A DNA stretch of 8,431 bases from an uncultured Actinomycetes bacterium (GTDB lineage Bacteria > Actinomycetota > Actinomycetes > Nanopelagicales > Nanopelagicaceae), in contig CAIXPV010000153.1 in assembly GCA_903921405.1 (NCBI GenBank), forward strand, positions 1 to 8,431. Direction: 5' to 3'. A program made the translations under genes and the position numbers. The notes beneath the pieces were generated by a model, which worked only from the letters and a program-made list of their open reading frames with translations, ran no database searches and was not told the DNA's origin. Numbering within the stretch: position 1 is the stretch's first letter; every line of letters starts with the position of its first letter. This document shows, one piece after another, positions 1-6,311 of this stretch.

Positions 1-671
1 AGTTTATAGAAACGCCACCACCCTGTTGGGGTAGTTAAAACAAATGGGGCATTTATTGCCACCCACACTAAAGTCGTAGTCGCAATATATTTAACTAAAT
101 CCTTTATGCGATCTTGACGCCACAAAATAATAACGATCGGGAATATTAGAAATACGGGTAGGAATTTTGTAGCGATAGAGATTCCTAGCGCCACTGAGCT
201 ATAGAGATAAGCCTTGCGATCAAACCAATAAATTGCCAACATCATTGTGATAATCGCCCATAGATCCCAGTTGATGTATAACGAAGCAATCATCGCTGGT
301 GCAACGGGAAGTAAGTATGAAAACTTGGGCTTCATCTTAGAAACAAGAATTACTAACCCAATAAAAATCAAAGCCAGCAATAATGCATTTATATTGAAAT
401 ACGAAGCGGCGGTATCAACTAAACCGGCAGTTGCAAACATAACAACACCAGTGATTACCGGGTACTCCACTGAGTTTGTATCGCTGGCATATGGCCACTT
501 GTTATCTTGCAAACCTCGTTCACCAAAAAGAGATGGTAAATCGCTATAACAAGCGTGAATATATTGATCTGGAGTAGCCCAGTTACTGCCTTCGCAGTGG
601 GAAAACTTTGCAAAAGATAAGAGTGAGGCCAGCACCGCTAAAGCTAATAAGGCTTTAAAGCGCAGCGCCAT
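1..671 (-). CDS. GT87-like polytopic membrane glycosyltransferase, 5' part only (runs off left edge)
   Basis: The reading frame is open for 223 codons from ATG at 671-669 to the window edge, so the C-terminal part is missing. The product is strongly hydrophobic, with an N-terminal membrane segment (about residues 5-22) followed by several more (about 95-110, 120-150, 157-183, 195-212). The first extracytoplasmic loop contains C41-Y-S-D44-L-P, then E-R-G (51-53) and E69-Y-P-V. Later come N134-W-D-L-W and a K-F-L-P-V-F stretch at 169-174. This pattern fits the GT-C/GT87 family, polyprenyl-phosphate-dependent mannosyltransferase-like enzymes that act outside the membrane; D44 is the candidate catalytic acid. 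The start codon shares one base with the PBP stop (TAATG) and has no visible Shine-Dalgarno, so translation probably depends on termination of the upstream gene. A homologous GT87-type gene follows ponA1 in Mycobacterium (recalled as Rv0051). The sugar and acceptor cannot be told from sequence. Confidence 0.8.
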   Translation of the reverse strand, partial: MALRFKALLALAVLASLLSFAKFSHCEGSNWATPDQYIHACYSDLPSLFGERGLQDNKWPYASDTNSVEYPVITGVVMFATAGLVDTAASYFNINALLLALIFIGLVILVSKMKPKFSYLLPVAPAMIASLYINWDLWAIITMMLAIYWFDRKAYLYSSVALGISIATKFLPVFLIFPIVIILWRQDRIKDLVKYIATTTLVWVAINAPFVLTTPTGWWRFYK

Positions 672-2572
672 TATGGTTTACGGGTTTGTGTGCCGCCCGA
701 TGTCATCACTATCGGATCTAGCCCGCCGATATTTGTCGGTGCTGGAAAATCCATAACCGGTTCGCCTTTAAGAGCGCCTTTCATAAAGGCGGTCCAAATC
801 TTTGCCGGGAAAGTTCCACCAGTTAACGAGGTTAATCCGCCTATACCGTTAAGGGATTCTGAGGCGCTATCGCGGAAGAACGCGACTGAAGCGGCTAGTT
901 GTGGCGTATAGGCACTAAACCAAGCGGAGGCATTTGATTGTGATGTTCCGGTCTTGCCTGCTGCTGGGCGGCCCAACGCCAATGCAGCTGCGCCAGTTCC
1001 GCCGGTAACCACACCTTTAAGTGCATACGTTAAATCGGCCATAACCTCTTTTGAAAAGACTTCTTGTGTTTCGGGTTTAGCTTGGTACAACACACCTTTA
1101 TTGGAGCCCAGGACTTGTGTGACTAAGAAAGGTTTCGATTTTATTCCTTGGGCTGCAAAAGTGGCATATGCATTTGCAACATCAATTACATGTGGGCTTG
1201 CAACCCCCAGCACAACAGATGGTGTCGGCATCATCGCTACGGATTCAGGTATTCCAGCCCGTCTAGCAACATCTACAACTGCTACTGGTCCAACTTTAAT
1301 TCCAAGGGGAACAAAGACTGTGTTGACCGAGTGTTTTGTGGCATATAGCAAATCGATTTGGCCCCAACCCTCATTGCCATAGTTTGAAACTTCGTACGGT
1401 TTTCCGGCATCATCAAAAGTTTGTGGTGAGTCACCATTCCACATCGATGTTAATGGAATTCCTTGTTCCAAAGCGGCAACAATTGCAAAAGGTTTAAACG
1501 TTGAACCAGCTAATGCAATTGACTGCGTAGCGTCACTTAATTGGCGCGCTAAGTAATCTCGGCCGCCATATAGAGCCACTATCTCACCAGTGCCTGGTCT
1601 AATTGCAACTAATCCAATTCGTAAATTTTCTGGAGCTTTCGCTGGGTAAAACTTATTGACAGCATCTACGGCTGATTGTTGTGCTTTTTGATCTAGCGTT
1701 GTTTTGATAACAAGACCGCCGACAAGAAGTTGGTCCTGACTAAAACCAAGCTTTGCTAACTCTTTTTGTACCGCTTCAATAATGTGTCCTTTAGGGCCAC
1801 TGAGTTGTCCTGCACTAGATCGTGGTGCAACTGTTGGGAATTTCATTTTCGCTGCATCTTTAACACTTAACCAACCTGCATCGACCATTCCTTTTTTCAC
1901 ATACTCAAAGCGCGCCACTAATCTTTCTTTGTTTCCTTCTTTAAAGGCCGGGTCATACAAACCTGGCGAGCGCAGAATAGATGCGATAACGGCGGCTTGC
2001 GAATTTGTTAATTGGTCTACATTGCGATTGAAATACTGTTGGGACGCAGTCATTACTCCATAGGAGCCGCGGCCAAAGTAAATAGTATTTAAATAACTTT
2101 CAAAGATTTGATTCTTCGACAACTGATTCTCTAGTTTGATTGAGATTACTAGCTCTTTGATCTTGCGCTGAATCGTACGGCTAGGGTTAAGAAAGGCGGT
2201 CTTTGCGTACTGTTGTGTAATAGTTGAACCGCCCTGTAGTGATCCACCCTTTAAATTATTAAATATCGCACGGGCAATTCCAGTAATACTGAAGGCTCGA
2301 TTTGAATAAAATCCGCGATCTTCCGCCGCCAATACTGCATGCTGAACGTTGAGTGGGATCTTCGCCAGCGGAACAATCTGTCGGTTTTGAGTTCCGACTC
2401 GTCCAATCTCAGCGCCATTTGAATACTGAATAATCGTTGATTGACTGTTGACGTATGCATTGGGATCTGGAATATCAACGGTGAAGTATGCAAGGGCAAA
2501 AAGTGTTGCGCCGGCGATAAAACCAAAGCCACCAACAAAGATTGTGGTTCGTATCAACAGTTTGCGCAGCAT
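671..2572 (-). CDS. ponA: Class A bifunctional penicillin-binding protein (transglycosylase/transpeptidase)
   Basis: This 633-residue enzyme polymerises lipid II glycan strands and crosslinks their peptides at the outer face of the membrane. A short basic N-terminus and one membrane anchor (about residues 10-32) come first. The GT51 transglycosylase domain (about 60-230) shows E84-D-R-G-F-Y with the catalytic Glu, Q-G-G-S-T-I-T-Q-Q (113-121), R-K-I-K-E (136-140) and Y-L-N-T-I-Y-F-G (160-167). The transpeptidase domain (about 315-600) has all three active-site motifs: S357-T-F-K360, S415-V-N417 and K540-T-G-T-S. The tail is short and Pro/Thr-rich; no PASTA domain is seen. The length is typical of actinobacterial PonA. 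It starts 9 bases after the DUF5318 stop without a clear ribosome-binding site, and its TAA overlaps the next ATG, so the three genes look like one transcript. This is the counterpart of the DUF5318-ponA1 pair of mycobacteria. Confidence 0.96.
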   Translation of the reverse strand: MLRKLLIRTTIFVGGFGFIAGATLFALAYFTVDIPDPNAYVNSQSTIIQYSNGAEIGRVGTQNRQIVPLAKIPLNVQHAVLAAEDRGFYSNRAFSITGIARAIFNNLKGGSLQGGSTITQQYAKTAFLNPSRTIQRKIKELVISIKLENQLSKNQIFESYLNTIYFGRGSYGVMTASQQYFNRNVDQLTNSQAAVIASILRSPGLYDPAFKEGNKERLVARFEYVKKGMVDAGWLSVKDAAKMKFPTVAPRSSAGQLSGPKGHIIEAVQKELAKLGFSQDQLLVGGLVIKTTLDQKAQQSAVDAVNKFYPAKAPENLRIGLVAIRPGTGEIVALYGGRDYLARQLSDATQSIALAGSTFKPFAIVAALEQGIPLTSMWNGDSPQTFDDAGKPYEVSNYGNEGWGQIDLLYATKHSVNTVFVPLGIKVGPVAVVDVARRAGIPESVAMMPTPSVVLGVASPHVIDVANAYATFAAQGIKSKPFLVTQVLGSNKGVLYQAKPETQEVFSKEVMADLTYALKGVVTGGTGAAALALGRPAAGKTGTSQSNASAWFSAYTPQLAASVAFFRDSASESLNGIGGLTSLTGGTFPAKIWTAFMKGALKGEPVMDFPAPTNIGGLDPIVMTSGGTQTRKP

Positions 2573-2581
2573 TAGTTAAGG

Positions 2582-2995
2582 CTACCGTGCTGCGTAATCA
2601 TCGTCTTCGAGGGTACGTGTCTTGCGAGGCGCTTTGCGCTCCGTTCCATCGCCTAAAACGAAGGATGCGCACATGTGGTTCCATGAACAGTCCGGACACA
2701 CCTCCACGATGTAGACACGGAACTCTCCAAACTCACGCTCCATCTCAACGAGCTCTTTAGGAGACTTAATGCGACCTGAGTATTGACCCAGCTGTTCGCC
2801 AAAGGTGTAGCGCAGTTCAACTAAGGCGTTTTTCTTACATACCGGGCAGTTTCTCGAAACTTTTTCCCCGTGCCACTTGGCCGCACGCAGCAGGTATGGG
2901 TCGGCATCACATGCATCAACCGTTCCCCGGAAAAGGGCCAATAAGGTGGCGCGCTTATCGAGTGAATAGTCGATGTACGATCGTTGAGATTTCAT
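2582..2995 (-). CDS. DUF5318 family protein with a four-cysteine zinc-ribbon-like core
   Basis: The product is 137 residues from ATG at 2995-2993. A TTG at 3016 would add seven residues, but the family normally begins just before the Asp-Tyr seen here at residues 9-10. Conserved family signatures are R-A-T-L-L (15-19), C29-D-A-D-P-Y-L-L-R-A-A-K (29-40), C50-P-V-C53 and C100-P-D-C103-S-W-N-H. The two CxxC pairs suggest a bound zinc ion. The last 20 or so residues are charged and look disordered. No signal peptide or membrane segment is visible, so the protein is presumably cytoplasmic. The family is actinobacterial and has no assigned function that I know of; the similarity to mycobacterial Rv0049, also next to ponA1, is from memory. 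It is the first gene of the wall-synthesis operon and lies 9 bases upstream of the PBP, which makes a role in controlling or supporting wall assembly plausible but unproven. Confidence 0.9.
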   Translation of the reverse strand: MKSQRSYIDYSLDKRATLLALFRGTVDACDADPYLLRAAKWHGEKVSRNCPVCKKNALVELRYTFGEQLGQYSGRIKSPKELVEMEREFGEFRVYIVEVCPDCSWNHMCASFVLGDGTERKAPRKTRTLEDDDYAAR

Positions 2996-3004
2996 TATTA
3001 GGTA

Positions 3005-3010
3005 AGAATA
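3005..3010 (-). promoter_or_regulatory. Candidate -10 element for the DUF5318-ponA-GT87 operon
   Basis: On the minus strand TATTCT fits the actinobacterial TANNNT -10 pattern and ends 9 bases before the ATG at 2995. A transcript from it would have almost no leader, which agrees with the absence of a Shine-Dalgarno. A TTGAGC (minus strand, 3035-3030) lies 19 bases upstream as a possible, rather distant -35. This is pattern matching only. Confidence 0.3.
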
Positions 3011-3026
3011 AACCAACTTGTGCGAC

Positions 3027-3032
3027 TACGCT
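3027..3032 (+). promoter_or_regulatory. Candidate -10 element for the MFS transporter gene
   Basis: TACGCT fits TANNNT and ends 7 bases before the proposed GTG start at 3040, consistent with a leaderless transcript. No -35 is seen at the matching distance. An alternative is TTGAGA (2984-2989) with AATAAA (3007-3012) at 17 bases spacing, which would give a leader of about 20 bases. The 44-base gap between the two divergent genes must hold whatever promoters serve both. Confidence 0.25.
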
Positions 3033-3039
3033 CAATCTC

Positions 3040-4311
3040 GTGAGTCTTTTTGAGCTCCTTAAGCACCCGCGCTTTTCTCGCCTGCTGGCAATCCGCTGGA
3101 CGGGCCAAATTACCGATGGAATCTTTCAGAGTGCTTTAGCCTCCTTCATTCTTTTTTCCCCAGAGCGCCAAGCAAATGCGCTCAGCGCTGCACTTGGTTT
3201 TGCCGTTGTTCTATTGCCGTATTCAATCGTCGGTCCTTTTGTAGGAACCATTCTGGATCGCATCTCACGACAACGGGCCTTGTTTATTTCAAATATGGCT
3301 CGTTCTGTAAATATGCTGCTGGTTGCACTGCTGATATTTAGTGGCTCGACAGGATTTGAATTAACAATCGTGGTTTTAATTGCCTTTGGTATCAACCGAC
3401 TTATTTTGGCAGCGCTATCTGCCGGCCTGCCACTACTTATTGACACTAAATCTTTAATCACTGCTAATGCCATCGCTGTGACAGGTGGCTCTCTGCTGGT
3501 TGTAATTGGCGGCGGGATAGGTGTTGGTGTCCGCGCCCTCGTCGATTCGTTGGCACTTGCCAACCATGCCGATGCGATGTTGATTCTTATTGCAAGTGGT
3601 GGTTATTTCGCGGCAGCTTTACTAACGGGCAGATTAAAAAAATATGAAATCGGTCCACAACAGCATGAAAAAGAGGCAACGAATCTTACCCAAGGCCTGT
3701 ATGACATGCGCCAAGGTTTTCAATTCTTAGCAATCCATAGTGATGCTGCACGGGGAATTCTGACTACTGCGGTTCATCGCGGTGGACTCACCGCATTAAC
3801 GTTGACTGCTTTACTACTTGAGCGAAATACCTTTAACGATCCAGCATTGCCAGAAAACGGTTTACGTGGCTTTGGTATTGCCTTATCTCTTGCTGGAGTA
3901 GGACTGTTTCTTGGAGCATTTTTAGCCCCTTATGGCGTTTCCCGAGTGGGACGACACCGTTGGATTAGATACTCCATGTTAGCCAGCGCAGTATGTCCAT
4001 TAATCTTGGCGGCTTCGCAAACTCAAATCGCTTTAGCTGCAACTGCTTTTCTAACATCTTTTTTTGGTCAGAATGTAAAAGTTACTAACGATGCATTGGT
4101 GCAATCAAAGATTGATGATTATTTTAGAGGCCGCGTTTTTGCTGTCTATGACGTATTAGTCAATGGCGCAATTGTCTCTGGCGGTTTAATTGCCGCCCTA
4201 TTGCTTCCTACATCTGGGGTTTCTTCGTGGGTTCCGCTGTGTGTATCGGCGGCCTATCTACTTGTTGTTGTCCGCTTACTTCGCAGATCGGTTTTTCCAC
4301 CACAACAATAA
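3040..4311 (+). CDS. Major facilitator superfamily transporter
   Basis: From GTG at 3040 the product is 423 residues with about 12 predicted membrane segments, a normal length for an MFS carrier. The frame stays open upstream to 2896, but those 48 codons are antisense to DUF5318 and encode a non-hydrophobic sequence unlike a transporter N-terminus. The proposed start gives an amphipathic stretch (F-E-L-L-K-H-P-R-F-S-R-L-L) leading into the first membrane helix, as in the EntS-like MFS_3 group. The loop between helices 2 and 3 carries the MFS motif A variant G69-T-I-L-D-R-I-S-R-Q-R. A long cytoplasmic loop lies at about 197-230. A second-half motif Y-F-R-G-R-V-F-A-V-Y-D (361-371) is typical of these carriers. 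Substrate and direction are unknown; relatives are often drug or metabolite exporters. Its last 36 bases overlap the convergent cca gene. Confidence 0.88.
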   Translation: MSLFELLKHPRFSRLLAIRWTGQITDGIFQSALASFILFSPERQANALSAALGFAVVLLPYSIVGPFVGTILDRISRQRALFISNMARSVNMLLVALLIFSGSTGFELTIVVLIAFGINRLILAALSAGLPLLIDTKSLITANAIAVTGGSLLVVIGGGIGVGVRALVDSLALANHADAMLILIASGGYFAAALLTGRLKKYEIGPQQHEKEATNLTQGLYDMRQGFQFLAIHSDAARGILTTAVHRGGLTALTLTALLLERNTFNDPALPENGLRGFGIALSLAGVGLFLGAFLAPYGVSRVGRHRWIRYSMLASAVCPLILAASQTQIALAATAFLTSFFGQNVKVTNDALVQSKIDDYFRGRVFAVYDVLVNGAIVSGGLIAALLLPTSGVSSWVPLCVSAAYLLVVVRLLRRSVFPPQQ

Positions 4312-5715
4312 CTCTGCAGTTGCTTTCTCTTCACCGATGGGACCTTGATCTAGTCGCAACTCCATTAAGAAATCCATGGCTGCGCCGACTTCACGAGAAG
4401 GTTTGAGATTTAATATCTCCATAACTTGCGCACCATCTAAATCAGGGCGAATCTTTGAGAGTTCTTCTTGCTCCATCAAAACATCAATGCGTGCCTCCAG
4501 TGAGTCATAGACGTTTGAAAGGCGAGTTGCTTTAGCTTTATTACGCGTCGTGCAATCGGCACGGGTTAATACGTGCAGATGAATAAGAAGTTCGCCCGCA
4601 TCGCGAACGTAACGTCGCACGGCCGAATCGCTCCATTCACCATCTCCATAGCCATGAAAACGCAGGTGTAGCGCAGTTAAAAGCTCAACAGCTTCAATAG
4701 TGTCTCCGTCAAAACGCAGTTCTTGCAAGCGCTTTTTTGCTAAGCGTGCACCAACGACTTCATGGTGGTGAAAAGAAACTCCGCCGCCTTCTATGAAGCT
4801 TCTCGTTTTTGGTTTACCAATATCGTGCAACAGAGCCGCCAAGCGAATTATTAGATTGGCACCGCCGAGGCGTTCTTCCTGCATTATCGCTTGCTCTAAA
4901 ACCGTTATTGAATGTTCGTACACATCTTTATGGTGATGATGTTCATCGACCTCTAAGCGAAGTTTAGGAATCTCTGGAATTACAAGTTCTGCTAAACCCG
5001 TATCAACTAAAATAGTTATTCCTGTGCGTGGGTTAGGCGACATTAATATCTTTGTGAACTCATCACGTATACGTTCGGCTGAGATTATGGTGATCCTCTG
5101 CGCCAGATTGTGCATTGCTGTTAAAACTTCTGGTGCAATCTCAAAACCAAGTTGACTTGCAAATCGTGCTGCGCGCATCATACGAAGAGGGTCATCATTA
5201 AATGAATCTTCGGGAAGACCTGGCGTGCGTAAAATCTTTTTTGATAAATCCGCTAGGCCATTGAACGGATCGATAAACTCTGGTTGCGCACCTGTTAACT
5301 CCAACGCCATTGCATTTACGGTGAAGTCACGACGGGACAAATCACCAAGAATATCTTTACCGTATTCAACTTCGGGCTTGCGAGAATCAGCATCGTATTT
5401 TTCAGTTCGATAAGTTGTTACCTCAACAGTTGTATCCCCTCGCTTTCCTGCCACAGTTCCAAAAGCAATTCCGGTATCCCAAACATTCTCGGCCCACTCA
5501 TTGAGGATCTTTTTAGTTTCTTGTGGCAATGCATTGGTTGTGAAATCTAAATCGTTACCAAGACGTCCCAATATTGCATCGCGCACCGGGCCCCCTACTA
5601 AGGCCAAAGTAAAACCTTTGGTTTTAAAAGCATGGGCAAGAGAGCTCGCTAATGGAGCACGTTCTATAAGGGAACGGATTGCTAACTCGCCCGCGGCGCC
5701 CAATGCACTAGTCAC
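4276..5715 (-). CDS. cca: CCA tRNA nucleotidyltransferase with HD domain (class II)
   Basis: The enzyme adds or repairs the 3'-CCA of tRNA. With the GTG start at 5715 it has 479 residues. The nucleotidyltransferase core shows L39-V-G-G-P-V-R-D46, the metal-binding D55-L-D57, R128-R-D-F-T-V-N-A-M and D174-D-P-L-R-M-M-R-A-A-R-F185. The HD phosphohydrolase-type domain follows, with H268, H297-D298 in L-L-H-D-I-G-K-P, H316-H-H318 and D387 in R-A-D-C-T-T-R-N. The C-terminus ends in a conserved Trp-Trp-Lys (472-474). It closely resembles the mycobacterial protein called PcnA (Rv3907c); the family cannot be separated from poly(A) polymerase by eye, but CCA addition is the likely role. An upstream GTG at 5760 adds 15 residues that are hydrophobic, unlike the family, and would overlap the NUDIX gene; TTG at 5703 is another option. 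The 3' end overlaps the convergent MFS gene by 36 bases. Confidence 0.94.
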   Translation of the reverse strand: MTSALGAAGELAIRSLIERAPLASSLAHAFKTKGFTLALVGGPVRDAILGRLGNDLDFTTNALPQETKKILNEWAENVWDTGIAFGTVAGKRGDTTVEVTTYRTEKYDADSRKPEVEYGKDILGDLSRRDFTVNAMALELTGAQPEFIDPFNGLADLSKKILRTPGLPEDSFNDDPLRMMRAARFASQLGFEIAPEVLTAMHNLAQRITIISAERIRDEFTKILMSPNPRTGITILVDTGLAELVIPEIPKLRLEVDEHHHHKDVYEHSITVLEQAIMQEERLGGANLIIRLAALLHDIGKPKTRSFIEGGGVSFHHHEVVGARLAKKRLQELRFDGDTIEAVELLTALHLRFHGYGDGEWSDSAVRRYVRDAGELLIHLHVLTRADCTTRNKAKATRLSNVYDSLEARIDVLMEQEELSKIRPDLDGAQVMEILNLKPSREVGAAMDFLMELRLDQGPIGEEKATAELLLWWKNRSAK

Positions 5716-5723
5716 AATAAGTA

Positions 5724-5729
5724 AGGTTA
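5724..5729 (-). promoter_or_regulatory. Candidate -10 element for cca
   Basis: TAACCT on the minus strand fits TANNNT and ends 8 bases before the GTG at 5715. This supports that start over GTG 5760, which would place the element inside the gene. No -35 or Shine-Dalgarno is visible. Confidence 0.28.
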
Positions 5730-5735
5730 GAGCAG

Positions 5736-5741
5736 TACCCT
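5736..5741 (+). promoter_or_regulatory. Candidate -10 element for the NUDIX-DUF6049-murJ operon
   Basis: TACCCT fits TANNNT and ends exactly 6 bases before the ATG at 5748, the spacing expected if transcription begins on the A of the start codon. There is no Shine-Dalgarno upstream of this ATG, which fits leaderless translation. No -35 is recognised at the right distance. Confidence 0.3.
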
Positions 5742-5747
5742 TGCTCC

Positions 5748-6311
5748 ATGATCCCGGCACCTGGTGCGGGCAGCGAAGGCGTTAAGAAAAAGCGGAAGCG
5801 TAAGCGCCCCGCTAACCGCGGCCCCCAAACAACAACTAAACCCAACCCATCGACCAAGCCTGCTGGAAAGCGGGTCTATGCAAAACGCGTAGACGAGGTC
5901 AGTGCTGGCGGCTTAGTAATCGATTCAACGGGAACTATGGGTCTGCTTATTGGTCGAATCGATCATAAAGACTCCAGTGGGACCAAGCTTTTATGGTCGC
6001 TACCAAAGGGCCATATTGAAGCTGGTGAAACCCCCGAGCAGGCGGCAATTCGTGAAGTGGCTGAAGAAACTGGAATTACCTCGGCGATCTCACGCTCGCT
6101 TGGTGTGATTGATTTTTGGTTTATGGCCGGCGGTAAGAGAATTCATAAGACAGTTCATCATTTTCTCTTTTCAGAAGTTAGTGGGGATTTAACACCACAA
6201 ATTAGTGAAGTTGACGAAGTCTCCTGGTTTCCTCTCGCTGAGATTATTGATCATCTTGCATACCCAGATGAAAAGAAGTTAATTGCGCGAAGCGGTGAGT
6301 TGAAGATATGA
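5748..6311 (+). CDS. NUDIX hydrolase (MutT4-like)
   Basis: The product has 187 residues. The NUDIX box is complete: G88-x5-E94-x7-R102-E103-V-A-E106-E107-T-G109-I, preceded by the usual L-W-S-L-P-K-G-H. These residues bind the metal and cleave a nucleoside diphosphate linked to another group; the substrate is not given by the motif. The ATG at 5748 is the only credible start, since a stop lies in frame at 5718 and no other start occurs before the core. The first 45 residues are a Lys/Arg/Pro/Thr-rich, probably disordered tail (K-K-K-R-K-R-K-R at 13-20), a feature shared with mycobacterial MutT4 (Rv3908) as I recall it. Placement divergent from cca and upstream of a DUF6049 gene and murJ matches the usual actinobacterial order. 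The stop overlaps the next start by ATGA, so translation is probably coupled. Confidence 0.93.
   Translation: MIPAPGAGSEGVKKKRKRKRPANRGPQTTTKPNPSTKPAGKRVYAKRVDEVSAGGLVIDSTGTMGLLIGRIDHKDSSGTKLLWSLPKGHIEAGETPEQAAIREVAEETGITSAISRSLGVIDFWFMAGGKRIHKTVHHFLFSEVSGDLTPQISEVDEVSWFPLAEIIDHLAYPDEKKLIARSGELKI

Noticed and set aside
247..549. 100-codon open frame on the plus strand near the left edge
   Set aside because: The opposite strand carries an uninterrupted GT87-like membrane protein with conserved motifs; the plus-strand frame has none.
954..1382. 142-codon open frame on the plus strand
   Set aside because: It lies wholly antisense within the transpeptidase domain of the PBP, with no start signal and no recognisable motif; a frame shadow.
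2896..3039. 48-codon upstream extension of the MFS reading frame from 2896
   Set aside because: It is antisense to the well-conserved DUF5318 gene and its sequence is not transporter-like; a GTG at 3040 gives a family-typical N-terminus.
3126..3563. 145-codon open frame antisense to the MFS gene
   Set aside because: Low-complexity Ser/Thr/Ala/Arg composition typical of a complementary-strand shadow of a hydrophobic protein.
4300..4345. Possible bidirectional terminator at the convergent MFS/cca junction
   Set aside because: I could not find an inverted repeat with a T-run on either strand; the genes overlap with no spacer.
4790..4950. Repeated CAT/GTG triplets (ATGGTGGTG, ATGGTGATGATG) suggesting a microsatellite
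   Set aside because: They encode the conserved histidine clusters of the HD domain in cca on the minus strand, so protein function explains them.
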